Positions 7,147 to 16,471 are shown, counted from the first letter of the stretch. The stretch: DNA of 35,986 nucleotides from Cyanobacteria bacterium SW_9_44_58 (GCA_003021905.1 PXPI01000113.1:1-35986), one strand, 5' to 3'. The notes: a model not told the origin generated them from the letters alone. Numbers and translations are program-made.

Positions 7147-8190
7147 ATGAAATTCACCAAACTCTTATCTCGACTAGCTTTATTTTCCCTAAGTTTAGTT
7201 CTCGTGATTAGCTGCAATAGTACCAATGAATCCCCGAATTCCCAAGGCAATACTGATGAACAAGCAACAGGAAAACCGGTTGTCTTGGGGTATAGCAATT
7301 GGGCTGGATGGTGGCCTTGGGCGATTGCGGAAAAAGAGGGATTATTTGAACAAAATGGGGCCAACGTGAAGCTGCAATGGTTTGATGGCTATACTTCCTC
7401 CATGGAAGCTCTTGCCGCCGGCAAAATCGATGCCAATTGTCAAACTTTAAATGATACCGTTTCCTTTGCCCCAGAGGCTGTCAATGGCGAAGTGGCAGTT
7501 TTGGTGAACGACAATTCTGCTGGCAATGACAAAATTATTGCAACTGAAGAAATTCAATCCATTCCGGAATTAAAAGGACAAGATGTCGCAGTGGAAGTTG
7601 GCGTTGTGGATGATTTTCTGCTGAGTCTTGCTTTAGAAGAAGAGGGAATGTCACGCAGCGATGTCAATATTGTTGACTTAGAAACCGGGGCGGCAGCGGC
7701 TGCTTTTGTTTCCAAAAAAGTGGATGCCGTTGGTGCTTTTCCTCCTTTCTGGTTAACAGCTTTAGAACGGGAAGGCAGTCATGAATTGATTAGTTCGGCA
7801 GCTTTTCCTGGGGCGATTCCCGATTTATTAGTAACTACTCAAACCTTAATCGATGAACGTCCTGAGCAAGTGCAAGCGTTGGTTAATACTTGGTTTGATA
7901 TTCTCGAATTTATGGATAATAATCCGGAACGGGCTGATGAAATCATGGCAGAACGGGCCAATGTGACAACTGAAAAGCTGCAGCTATTTAAAGAAGGAAC
8001 TGATATGTTCACCTTAGAGGAAAACTTAACAGCTTTTAGCGATGGCAATAGCATGAAACATATGCCTTATGCGGCTCAAGAAATGGCCGATTTTATGGTA
8101 AACGTCGGTTTTATTCCGCAAAAATCGGATGATTTAAGTTCAATTTTTAATGACAGCTTTGTAAAAACTTATGCGGAAAAGCAAGAGTAA
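7147..8190 (+). CDS. ABC transporter substrate-binding lipoprotein (SsuA/TauA/NMT1-like)
   Basis: A 347-aa periplasmic binding protein anchored as a lipoprotein: the signal ends VLVISC with Cys23 as the lipidated residue. The binding fold starts at about residue 47 with VVLGYSNWAGWWPWAIAEKE, the pattern of nitrate/sulfonate/taurine-type (NMT1/SsuA) receptors. Several Trp and acidic residues (W54, W57, W58, the run AEKEGLFEQ, W72, D74) could line a site for a cation such as guanidinium, but this is inference. It begins nine bases after hypB and is followed by its permease and ATPase. Guanidine or a guanidino compound is the most likely cargo by context. Confidence 0.85.
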   Translation: MKFTKLLSRLALFSLSLVLVISCNSTNESPNSQGNTDEQATGKPVVLGYSNWAGWWPWAIAEKEGLFEQNGANVKLQWFDGYTSSMEALAAGKIDANCQTLNDTVSFAPEAVNGEVAVLVNDNSAGNDKIIATEEIQSIPELKGQDVAVEVGVVDDFLLSLALEEEGMSRSDVNIVDLETGAAAAAFVSKKVDAVGAFPPFWLTALEREGSHELISSAAFPGAIPDLLVTTQTLIDERPEQVQALVNTWFDILEFMDNNPERADEIMAERANVTTEKLQLFKEGTDMFTLEENLTAFSDGNSMKHMPYAAQEMADFMVNVGFIPQKSDDLSSIFNDSFVKTYAEKQE

Positions 8191-8264
8191 TATTGATCAA
8201 TTTTTGGTTTCTTGATGGTTATAATTCCTCGCCTGAAATTCTCGCAATAAAATAAGGAGTAATG

Positions 8265-9095
8265 ATGGCTAATGTTTCAGTAGATAACAATCAATCTCAA
8301 GGATTGCCGCCGACAATTTTTTGGCGTATTGCTGAAGATATTCCCCAACTTTTGCAGTGGGGACTAATGGCAATTTCGATTATTATTCCTTTCTTTTTAT
8401 GGTGGTTATTGGCAAGTTTTGGAACAGTTGAAGATGTGTTTCTTCCGAGTCCTCCCCAAGTAGCAGAAGCCTTTGGGCATCTCTGGCAACAAGGACATTT
8501 AATTCAAGATACCGCTGCCAGTTTTTTGCGTGTTGTCGGGGGATTTGTTTTCGCGGCAGCGGTTTCCATTCCTTTAGGGATAGCAATGGGAACCTTTGCC
8601 AGTATTCGGGCACTATTTGAACCCATTGTCGGTATTATCCGTTATATGCCGGCAGCTGCTTTTGTGCCCCTTTTAATTATTTATTTGGGAATTGGTGAAG
8701 CCCCGAAAATTGCACTCATTTTCATTGGAACGCTCTTTTTTAATACTTTGATGATTATGGATGCGGTTAAGTTCGTTCCCAAAGAGTTAATTGAAACCAC
8801 ATATACGTTAGGAGGAAAACGGTGGCAGGTATTATTTCAAGTCATTACTCCCTACGTCGTTCCCAATATTATTGATGCATTTCGCATTAATATGGCAACC
8901 TCTTGGAACTTAGTGATTGTTGCGGAATTAGTGGCTGCCGAACAAGGGCTCGGCAAGCGAATTTTATTAGCCCAAAAGTTTCTGAAAACGGATGAAATTT
9001 TTGCTTGTTTGATTGTTTTAGGATTAATTGGATTTCTAATTGATTTGTCATTGCGCTTATTGTTTCGAGTGTGGTGCCGCTGGGCAATTAAATAA
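8265..9095 (+). CDS. ABC transporter permease (SsuC/TauC-like)
   Basis: A 276-aa inner-membrane protein of the BPD_transp_1 family with about six hydrophobic segments. The cytoplasmic coupling motif is readable as ETTYTLGGKRWQVLFQVITP, the EAA loop that docks on the ATPase. An ATG lies at 8262 and another at 8265. AAGGAG at 8254-8259 is only two bases from the first and five from the second, so 8265 is preferred. It follows the binding-protein gene after 74 bases, the largest gap in the operon, and precedes the ATPase gene by 27 bases. Together the three genes make a complete importer. Confidence 0.88.
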   Translation: MANVSVDNNQSQGLPPTIFWRIAEDIPQLLQWGLMAISIIIPFFLWWLLASFGTVEDVFLPSPPQVAEAFGHLWQQGHLIQDTAASFLRVVGGFVFAAAVSIPLGIAMGTFASIRALFEPIVGIIRYMPAAAFVPLLIIYLGIGEAPKIALIFIGTLFFNTLMIMDAVKFVPKELIETTYTLGGKRWQVLFQVITPYVVPNIIDAFRINMATSWNLVIVAELVAAEQGLGKRILLAQKFLKTDEIFACLIVLGLIGFLIDLSLRLLFRVWCRWAIK

Positions 9096-9122
9096 TTTTT
9101 TTATGAGTTAATTAGGTGAATT

Positions 9123-9914
9123 ATGCATTTAGAAGTCGCGAATTTATCAAAAGAATTTACAACCAAAGAAGGGAACGTTTCTGCTCTCAAAAACGTCAAT
9201 TTACATATTGAAACCGGAGAATTTGTGTGTACTGTCGGGGCATCCGGTTCTGGAAAATCAACCCTGCTGCGATTAATTGCAGGACTGGACTATCCCACTT
9301 CCGGTAAAATTACAGTTGATCAAGTGCCAGTGATTGGTCCAGGGCGCGATCGCGGGATGGTTTTTCAACGCTACACCCTCTATCCTTGGCTGAATGTCGC
9401 GAAAAATGTGGAATTCGGTCTAAAGTTGCAAGGCATTCCCAAAGCCCAACGACGGGAACGGGTTTCTTATTATTTGGATGTGGTGGGATTGACTCAGTTT
9501 AGAAAAAATCTCCCAAAAGCCCTTTCTGGAGGAATGAAACAACGGGTTGCCATTGCTAGGGCATTAGCCTGTGAACCGAAAATTTTATTAATGGATGAAC
9601 CCTTCGGGGCTTTGGATGTGCAAACCAAAGAAAGCATGCAACAGTTTTTATTGGAAGTTTGGCGGCGCACGGGCACCACCATTTTAATGATTACCCATGA
9701 TGTGGAAGAAGCGGTGTTTCTGTCCCAGCGAATTTATGTATTAACCGCTCGTCCCGGAACTGTGAAACAGGAATTTCAGATTAATTTACCGGAAAATGAA
9801 CAAGGGGCGCGATCGTATCACGTTAAAACGCTGTCTGATTTTCAACGGTATCGAGAAAAGATTACCCAACTCCTTAGAGACAGCACTGTTGAACAAGAAG
9901 TGATGGTGGGATGA
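9123..9914 (+). CDS. ABC transporter ATP-binding protein (SsuB/TauB-like)
   Basis: A 263-aa nucleotide-binding subunit with all motifs: Walker A GASGSGKST (39-47), Q-loop Gln82 in VFQRYTLYPWL, signature LSGGMKQ (134-140), Walker B ILLMDEP (154-160), D-loop GALD, and switch His in MITHDVEEAV. The sequence is of the nitrate/sulfonate/taurine importer class. It is the last gene of the guanidine operon; I see no clear terminator in the 214 bases after it, so read-through into the AIM24 genes is possible though those have their own leader-like gap. Confidence 0.92.
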   Translation: MHLEVANLSKEFTTKEGNVSALKNVNLHIETGEFVCTVGASGSGKSTLLRLIAGLDYPTSGKITVDQVPVIGPGRDRGMVFQRYTLYPWLNVAKNVEFGLKLQGIPKAQRRERVSYYLDVVGLTQFRKNLPKALSGGMKQRVAIARALACEPKILLMDEPFGALDVQTKESMQQFLLEVWRRTGTTILMITHDVEEAVFLSQRIYVLTARPGTVKQEFQINLPENEQGARSYHVKTLSDFQRYREKITQLLRDSTVEQEVMVG

Positions 9915-10128
9915 AAATGAACGAGGCGCAATCCGCTTACTTAGGCAGTTGTTAATTTAAGTATTATTGCTTGCTCTGCATAACCATTTGATCCAGTAGT
10001 GACAATGTGATGATTTGACAAAGATATATAAAGAAGCATCAATCATTGTGATAATTCTGATATGGTTGATATACGCTATTAATCAAGGAGTGAGACTCCC
10101 TTAAACAGACGTTGGGGAGAGTTAAGTT

Positions 10129-10794
10129 GTGGAATACGAGATTCGATATAAACCTGCTTTTTCAACGATATTTGTAGCGCTGAAGCCGGGAGACAAGATT
10201 ACGGCTGAAGCCGGGGCAATGACTAGCATGGATGCCAACCTTCTGATGAAAACAAAATTTTCAGGAGGGTTTTTTTCTGCTTTACTTAAGAAGTTTCTCG
10301 GGAAAGAATCGCTATTTGTCAATACGTACATCAATAATAGCGATGAAACCTTAAGCATTGTCTTAAGTCAATCCATTGTTGGGGATATTGAAGCCCTTGC
10401 GTTGGAAGATAGCGAAATTTGTTTGCAACCGGGGGCTTATATTGCCCATACTTCCGGCATTGATATGGGAGTTGCCTTTGCCGGATTTGCCAGCTGGATA
10501 GCAGGAGAAGGCTTATTTAAGCTGAAGCTGAAAGGGCAAGGAACTGTATTTTTTGGGGCATATGGCGGTTTGACCAAAAAAGAAATTTCTGGGGATTATG
10601 TGGTGGACAACGGGCATTTAGTGGCCTACGAACCGAATATCCAGATGGGAATCCGTCTCGCTGGCGGCATTTTTGGTTCCCTTACCTCTGGTGAAGGCTT
10701 AGTGAACAAACTCAAAGGCAGCGGAACAATTTATCTACAATCGCGCAGTGTCAATAGTTTAGTCAGATTTCTCAAACCAAAAGTACCCAAGTAA
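10129..10794 (+). CDS. AIM24 family protein, paralogue 1
   Basis: A 221-aa protein of the AIM24/TIGR00266 family, a beta-rich fold whose bacterial function is unsettled (the yeast namesake is mitochondrial). Family hallmarks are AEAGAMTSMDANLLMKTK near residue 26, then GKESLFVNTY, the GDYVVDNGHLVAYE block near residue 155, and GEGLVNKLKGSGTIYLQSRS near the end. The start is GTG at 10129 with GGGGAGA upstream; no ATG would include the conserved N-terminus. There is no signal peptide. It is the first of three tandem paralogues, separated from the second by five bases. Confidence 0.85.
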   Translation: MEYEIRYKPAFSTIFVALKPGDKITAEAGAMTSMDANLLMKTKFSGGFFSALLKKFLGKESLFVNTYINNSDETLSIVLSQSIVGDIEALALEDSEICLQPGAYIAHTSGIDMGVAFAGFASWIAGEGLFKLKLKGQGTVFFGAYGGLTKKEISGDYVVDNGHLVAYEPNIQMGIRLAGGIFGSLTSGEGLVNKLKGSGTIYLQSRSVNSLVRFLKPKVPK

Positions 10795-10799
10795 AAGCG

Positions 10800-11489
10800 A
10801 TGGATATCAAATTACGGTCTCAACCGGATAGCGCGATCGCGCATATTACGTTAGCCAAACAAGAAAACATCTATGCCCAAGCAGGCTGTATGGTTGCCAT
10901 GAGTGCCGATATTGAAGCGGATACTACTTTGAGGCGAGGCAAAGGCGGTGGCATTTGGGGCGGCATTAAACGCATGGTTGCTGGCGAGTCTCTGTTTTTA
11001 AGTCGATTTACTTGCACCAGTGAAGAAGGAGAAATTTTTCTTGCCCCCAAATTAATTGGCGATGTCATGGCCTACGAACTCTCAGGAAATGAATTAGTGG
11101 TGCAAGCAGCCTCTTATCTTGCCAGTTCGGAAAACGTCGATCTTGATGTGGGGTTTCAAGGGTTGAAGTCCTTTTTCTCAGGAGAATCCATTTTTTGGCT
11201 ATCTCTCTCTGGCTATGGTACAGCAATTATTACTTCCTTTGGGGGCATTTATGCCATTCCTGTCGATGGGGAATATATTGTCGATACCGGTCACATTGTT
11301 GCCTTCGAAAAAAGTCTGGACTTTAAAGTGACCAAAGCCGGTTCCAGTTGGATTGGTTCCCTCTTAGGCATTGGCGGCGAAGGATTAGTCTGTCGGTTTG
11401 AAGGACGAGGGAAAGTCTATTGTCAAACTCATAATAATGGGGAATTCGGTCATTTAGTCGGGTCGCAACTTCCGCCGCGAAGGGAATAA
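10800..11489 (+). CDS. AIM24 family protein, paralogue 2
   Basis: A 229-aa AIM24-family protein. It repeats the landmarks of its neighbours: AQAGCMVAMSADIEADTT, then AGESLFLSRFTC, GEYIVDTGHIVAFE and GGEGLVCRFEGRGKVYCQTH. It starts five bases after the first paralogue and ends 19 bases before the third, so the three are surely co-transcribed. Divergence among the three is large, which suggests old duplications and a hetero-oligomer, as tandem AIM24 triplets recur in bacteria; that oligomer is inference. Confidence 0.85.
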   Translation: MDIKLRSQPDSAIAHITLAKQENIYAQAGCMVAMSADIEADTTLRRGKGGGIWGGIKRMVAGESLFLSRFTCTSEEGEIFLAPKLIGDVMAYELSGNELVVQAASYLASSENVDLDVGFQGLKSFFSGESIFWLSLSGYGTAIITSFGGIYAIPVDGEYIVDTGHIVAFEKSLDFKVTKAGSSWIGSLLGIGGEGLVCRFEGRGKVYCQTHNNGEFGHLVGSQLPPRRE

Positions 11490-11508
11490 CAGAAAAAGGA
11501 ATCAGAAG

Positions 11509-12237
11509 ATGGTTAAAGATTACAGTGAATACAGCTACCGCGTGGAACACTCTCCTATCTATGCAGCGCTAACCGTGGACCTAGAAATGGGTCAATCCCT
11601 GTTAGTCGAATCCTCAGCTATGGCAGGGATGGATTCTTCCATTAAAATGAAATCGTCGATGCGAAGCGGCATTGGTAAGAGTATCGGACGGTTAGTGAGT
11701 GGCGAGTCTCTTTTTGTCAGTAAGTTTACCGCTTCAAAAGATGCTGGGAGTCTTTATCTTGCCCCAGCGACATCAGGAGACATTGTCCACTATTACCTCG
11801 ATGGCAAAACCGGATTAATCGTTCAATCCTCAGGGTTTCTGGCTTGTAGTCCCAACGTAGAAACGGAAACCAGGTTTGAAGGGTGGCGAGGCTTTTTTAG
11901 CGGTGAATCGCTGTTTTTAATTCGTGCTGTGGGAGAAGGAGATTTCTGGTTTAGTTCCTATGGCGCAATTATTGAAGTACCTGTGACTGGAGAATATATT
12001 GTCGATACCGGCTATATTGTTGCTTTTGAAGATAGCTTAGATTATAACGTGGAACTCATTGGCGGACTTTCTTTCAAAAACTTGAAAACCGGTATTTTTG
12101 GCGGTGAAGGATTAGTTTGCCGCTTCCAAGGGGAAGGACGAGTGTGGATTCAATCCCGTAAACTGAGTCAACTGATTAATTTTCTTAATCCTTTTCGAGC
12201 GGTTAAAAGCAACAATAATGACAATGGCGATGATTGA
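11509..12237 (+). CDS. AIM24 family protein, paralogue 3
   Basis: A 242-aa AIM24-family protein with VESSAMAGMDSSIKMKSS, then SGESLFVSKFTA, GEYIVDTGYIVAFE and GGEGLVCRFQGEGRVWIQSR. It is closer to paralogue 2 than to paralogue 1 in the C-terminal motifs. The C-terminal tail (SNNNDNGDD) is acidic and probably disordered. A TauE/SafE permease gene begins three bases after its stop, so the permease belongs to the same transcript. Start ATG at 11509 has AAAAGGA upstream. Confidence 0.85.
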   Translation: MVKDYSEYSYRVEHSPIYAALTVDLEMGQSLLVESSAMAGMDSSIKMKSSMRSGIGKSIGRLVSGESLFVSKFTASKDAGSLYLAPATSGDIVHYYLDGKTGLIVQSSGFLACSPNVETETRFEGWRGFFSGESLFLIRAVGEGDFWFSSYGAIIEVPVTGEYIVDTGYIVAFEDSLDYNVELIGGLSFKNLKTGIFGGEGLVCRFQGEGRVWIQSRKLSQLINFLNPFRAVKSNNNDNGDD

Positions 12238-12240
12238 AAC

Positions 12241-13008
12241 ATGGAAGACATTTGGTTACTGGCAGGAGGCGGACTCTTTTCGGGGTTGCTGGCTGGGTTA
12301 TTAGGGATTGGCGGCGGCACTGTTTTAGTTCTCATTATTATTACCGTGGGCTATACGCCTGTACAAGCGGTGGCAACCAGCAGTCTCGCCATTGTCTTAA
12401 CAGCCTTATCCGGCAGTATTCAAAACTACCGCATGGGCTACTTGGACTTAAATCGGATATGGAGTTTAGGCTTTTCTGCCATTATTACTGCCCAACTGGG
12501 GGCTTATATTGCCACAGGGCTTCCTGATAATCAACTTTTAATTGCCTTTGGTATCTTACTTCTCGCCAATATTGGTTTAGCCAGTTGGCGGAAAAAACTC
12601 GTTCAACAAGAAGATCCAAGTCAACAACAGACACGAAATCAAACTTTAGCGCGGATTGCAACAGGAGGAATCGCCGGATTTTTTGCGGGCTTATTTGGCA
12701 TTGGCGGCGGCGTCATCATGGTACCGTTGCAAATGGTTTTACTGGGAGAATCGATTAAAGTTGCCATTCAAACCAGTTTAGGGGTTATTGTCATTACTTC
12801 CGTTTCGGCAACTCTAGGCCATGCTTGGCAAGGGAATGTTCTTTTTTTACAAGGATTGGTGTTAGGATTAGGGGGATTAGCGGGGGCGCAGTTGAGTACC
12901 CGTTACTTGCCCAAACTGCCCGATCGCGCGATTCGATTCGGTTTTTATACCCTACTGGCGTTACTTGCCGTTTATACGTTTTGGCAGGCTGGCCTTTTTG
13001 GCAATTAA
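12241..13008 (+). CDS. TauE/SafE-family membrane permease
   Basis: A 255-aa membrane protein of the TauE/SafE (DUF81) family, proposed exporters of sulfite, sulfoacetate or other organic anions. Two internal repeats are visible, each opening with a glycine-rich helix: LLAGLLGIGGGTVLV near residue 18 and FFAGLFGIGGGVIMV near residue 148. About eight hydrophobic segments are present. It lies three bases after the third AIM24 gene and overlaps the end of the convergent DndD-like gene by four bases. The cargo is unknown; the family is often over-annotated as sulfite exporter. Confidence 0.88.
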   Translation: MEDIWLLAGGGLFSGLLAGLLGIGGGTVLVLIIITVGYTPVQAVATSSLAIVLTALSGSIQNYRMGYLDLNRIWSLGFSAIITAQLGAYIATGLPDNQLLIAFGILLLANIGLASWRKKLVQQEDPSQQQTRNQTLARIATGGIAGFFAGLFGIGGGVIMVPLQMVLLGESIKVAIQTSLGVIVITSVSATLGHAWQGNVLFLQGLVLGLGGLAGAQLSTRYLPKLPDRAIRFGFYTLLALLAVYTFWQAGLFGN

Positions 13009-15074
13009 ACCGGATTAACTTCTCGAATTTCGGTATATTCAAAGCCGTTTTCACTCGGTTTTACTAAGGGATACCGTTGCCCATTAATGGTTAACCAGTC
13101 TTCTTGACAATCCGGTTTCGGAGAAAAGTAAACTAAAACATATTGTTTCCCAATAAAGGGAGTCATCTCTTCTGCCACTTCCCCGCGCCATTGAGTTTTT
13201 GTTGCCAACACCACCAGCTGATTGGCAATGTTCGGCAAGGCTTTTGCCACCTGTCGGCGGTAAACTTCATCCAAACTGCCAAAGGGCGAATCCATCACCA
13301 TCGGAAATGTGCTGCTATCAGGGGCAATGAGGGTATTCTTGGCACTCCAATTGCGGACGCGATCAATAATCCCGCCAATTAAAGAGAGACTTAAAATCTG
13401 ATTTTCTCCCGTAGAAGCAGCGACTAATTGTTCTTCTCCCGTGGTTTGTTCCACCAAACTCAACTCATAATTTTGATCTAGCTTGGGTAAATAGGGCGTA
13501 AAAGAAATATTGGCAAAAATTTCCTGAACTTTCTGTTCCAAAGTGACTCGAAACCGACGCTCAACATCCGCTTTGAGTTTTTGAATACAATGAATCGCTT
13601 CCTCAGTTGCTTTCCATCGACGCTGTGCTAATTGATGCTTTTCTTCCTTGCTTTGTTCTTGATCTAATTGTTTAGATAGGGTTTCTAATTGTTCTGTTTT
13701 TTGTTTGAATTCTATTTCATTGCGTCCTTTCTCTAAAAGGAACTCTTCCAGTTCTTTTTCGATTGTATCTAATTCAGTTTGCAATCGTTTAATCTCCTGA
13801 TCTGGATACTCTCTCAACTGCTGTTTTACCGTTTCCAATTCATTCTCTAACTTGGCAACTTTTTGGCGTAATTCAGCAATTTGTTCTTGAGTGTCATCAA
13901 CGCTTTCCCAAAAATTCATTGCTTGTTTTTCCAACTGTTGGGTATGGGCATGTAACCGAATCAGCGCTTCTTCGACATCGGCATTTTCTGCCTTATTCTG
14001 CCACTGTTTAACTTGATCGTGAGGATGTGTTCCTGGTATGAGTTCTGTCCCGCAAATGCAAGACTGTTGGTTTAATAATTTGTCAACAAATGCCTTTTTT
14101 ATACCATTGGGAAGTTCTTGGATTTGATCAAATTGATCAAATAAACTGGAACACCTCTGGGCTATCCCCTCCATTAACACAGTATAACCTTGACTGGAGA
14201 TGGTTTGTTTAATTTTTTGATTGAGACGAACTAACTGTTCTCTAGTTTCCTTTAATTCTAGCTCTAAATTGTTTTTAATACTCTGTAAATTTTCTGCCTT
14301 TTTGAGCGCTAGCAACTCTTCTCCTAAAGTTTGTTTGAGGTTTTGTTTTTCCTCAATTGTCTGTTTGATAATATTTTGACGTTCTTGAATCGCCTCAGTA
14401 TCTTGTTCTAATGTTTGTTTTTGCTTTAATAATTGTTTAGTCTTAATATCGCCAATATTGCGTAATTCTTCTTCTAAACTGCGACGAGCATTTTTTAAAT
14501 GTTCAGCAGACCGTTCAAAAATTTTAATGCCTAACAGTTCTTTCGTCGCTTCCGTTAGTCCCGTCTTTTTCTGATACCGAATAATATGATCAATGCGTTC
14601 CCCATCAAAGAAAAAATATTGATGCAAACTTGTTGGTAAAATACGGCCAATAATATCATCAGGATGTTCTAAGGGATGTTGCCAACAGCCATCATCTCCG
14701 GCAATTAGCATAAATAACTGACTTTCGCTGTTTTCTATTGTTTCATTATTTTGATGTTTGGTGGCATAACAGCGACGCTTAAATTGATACGATTTATAAT
14801 CATGTTCAAAGCTCAATTCCACAGAATACTCCACTGACTTTCCAGGAATAGCTTCTTATATCGCTCGTTTATTGACTAACTGTTCTGAGTTGGCAAACGC
14901 TGCCGTGAACTCTTCATAAAGTACCCAAGTGAATGCGTTTAAAAGGGTGGTTTTACCTGCCCCATTATTACCATGAATAATTGTGGTATTCTTGGGTTCA
15001 CCAGATAATTGAATCTCTGGTGTAAAGCCATAAAACTGACGGAAATTGCAGAGCTTAATTGACTTTAATTTCAT
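13005..15074 (-). pseudogene. DndD/SbcC-like SMC-type ATPase, interrupted by one stop
   Basis: A full-length (about 689 codons) coiled-coil ATPase related to DndD and SbcC/Rad50, read as two pieces in one frame. The N-terminal piece (15074-14856) has Walker A GNNGAGKT (35-42) and the RecF-like opening KLKSIKLCNFRQFYG. A TAA at 14856-14858 interrupts it after NKRAI. The frame then continues through EAIPGKS to a GTG at 14834 that could restart a 609-aa product. That part holds two long coiled coils, a CxC zinc-hook-like apex (SCICGTEL, DNA about 14048-14069), a signature-like STGENQILSLSLIGG and Walker B FPMVMDSPFGSLDE. Split this way neither half can form an ATPase alone. Nonsense mutation, read error and two-subunit use are all possible. 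No dndA, B, C or E genes are nearby. Confidence 0.8.
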
Positions 15075-15244
15075 TGCACCACGCTTTTAATAATGTTGAG
15101 AACATCGTCATTAATGTAGCGAGGGGATTTCTGATAAAGTTTCTTTTTTTCTAGTTGTAAAACTTGGGTAACAATTTCCTGAACTTCCGGGGAAAAGCGA
15201 TTTAGATTAGCTTGCAGATAGTCTTCATCTTGCGTGGCACTCAT
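15071..15244 (-). CDS. Small conserved-looking protein coupled to the DndD-like gene
   Basis: A 57-aa frame from ATG at 15244 to TGA at 15071-15073. Its stop overlaps the ATG of the ATPase gene as ATGA, a sign of translational coupling. The product begins MSATQDEDYLQANLNRFSPE and continues with a charged helix (VLQLEKKKLYQKS) and a hydrophobic end (VLNIIKSVVQ). It has no signal peptide or membrane segment. I do not recognise a family; context suggests a partner of the ATPase. It is easily missed because of its length. Confidence 0.6.
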   Translation of the reverse strand: MSATQDEDYLQANLNRFSPEVQEIVTQVLQLEKKKLYQKSPRYINDDVLNIIKSVVQ

Positions 15245-15337
15245 AACAGTTGAGAATGAAAACAGGATCGTAGGTGGGATTCAATTTTATTTTACCCCAC
15301 CTCGATTAATTATTGCGCATCAACCACAAAGGGAAAT

Positions 15338-16471
15338 TCATGAAACAATAGACAAAGACTGTTTCGACAGCACTTGTTGATAATAGTCTCGCAACTGTTG
15401 CGTTGCTGCGGGCCATCCCCAACATTCCGCTTCTTGGCGAGCTTTTTCCCGTAGCAATTCCCGTTCTGATTGGGCTTGTAAAAGCCGTTGGGCAGCACTG
15501 ACTGCCCCTTGTGGATCCTTGGGATCAAATAAATACCCATTTACCCCATCAATGACAATATCAGGAATCCCGCCCGATCGCGCAGCGACAACAGGACAAC
15601 CGGCAGCCATGGCTTCTAATAACACTAACCCCAAGGTTTCAGTGCGTGAGGGGAAAATAAAGGCATCTGCCGAGGCATAGGCCGCGCCGAGGGTTTCTCC
15701 TTCCAAATAGCCCACAAAATGGGTTGGGGTATCGGCAAAATGCTTTTCCAAGGTTTCCCGATAGGGGCCATCCCCCACAATGGCTAGTCTGGCATTGGGA
15801 ATCGCTTCTAAAACGGGTTTAATTTCATCAATTTGCTTTTCTGCCGAAACCCGCCCCACATAAAGCAATAAGGGATCCTCGGGATAGCCTTGAGATAAAT
15901 ATTCCCGCATCCGGCGCGATCGTAGTTGGGGACGGAATAATTCTGTATCGACGCCTCTTTGCCAAAGTGCCACCCGCTCAATGCCATGCTCGCTTAATTC
16001 TTCCATCATTGCCGTAGAAGTGCATAGATTTAACTCAGCTTGATTGTGAGCAGCTTTGAGCAATTCCCACAAGACACCTTCTAACGCCCCCATGCCATAA
16101 TGCTGTAAATATTGGGGCAAATGCGTGTGATAAGAGGCAATGAGCGGCAATTCCTTGGTTTTGGCATAATAGAGCCCTGCTAACCCTAAAACAGCAGGAT
16201 TTACGATATGAATAACATCCGGTTGAAAGTCTTCTAAGACTTCGCCAATGGAAGGGTGAGGCAAAGCAAGTTTTAACTCAGGATACAAGGGCAATGGCAT
16301 TCCAGAAATTCCATGGATTCTTGCGCCTTGATATTCTGTCAATCCACCATCTGGGGCAACCACTAACACTTGATCGCCTCCCTGTTGTAAATGATTAATC
16401 GTGTGGCATAAGCGGGTAACAATGCCATCGACTTTTGGTAAAAAGGTTTCAGTAAACAGGGCTATACGCAT
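15338..16471 (-). CDS. sqdX: Sulfolipid sulfoquinovosyldiacylglycerol synthase SqdX
   Basis: A 377-aa GT4-family glycosyltransferase with GT-B fold. It opens MRIALFTETFLPKVDGIVTR, the hallmark N-terminus of SqdX and close relatives. The C-terminal half has YVGRVSAEKQ, IVGDGPYRE, and the nucleotide-sugar site EX7E in SRTETLGLVLLEAMAAG. SqdX moves sulfoquinovose from UDP-sulfoquinovose to diacylglycerol at the cytosolic membrane face, the last step of thylakoid sulfolipid synthesis. sqdB is not nearby, which is normal in many cyanobacteria. An alternative is a related mannosyl- or glucosyl-transferase, but the N-terminus favours SqdX. Confidence 0.85.
   Translation of the reverse strand: MRIALFTETFLPKVDGIVTRLCHTINHLQQGGDQVLVVAPDGGLTEYQGARIHGISGMPLPLYPELKLALPHPSIGEVLEDFQPDVIHIVNPAVLGLAGLYYAKTKELPLIASYHTHLPQYLQHYGMGALEGVLWELLKAAHNQAELNLCTSTAMMEELSEHGIERVALWQRGVDTELFRPQLRSRRMREYLSQGYPEDPLLLYVGRVSAEKQIDEIKPVLEAIPNARLAIVGDGPYRETLEKHFADTPTHFVGYLEGETLGAAYASADAFIFPSRTETLGLVLLEAMAAGCPVVAARSGGIPDIVIDGVNGYLFDPKDPQGAVSAAQRLLQAQSERELLREKARQEAECWGWPAATQQLRDYYQQVLSKQSLSIVS

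Noticed and set aside
12234-12527. 97-aa frame over the TauE/SafE gene
   Set aside because: It is a shadow in another frame of a clear membrane protein.
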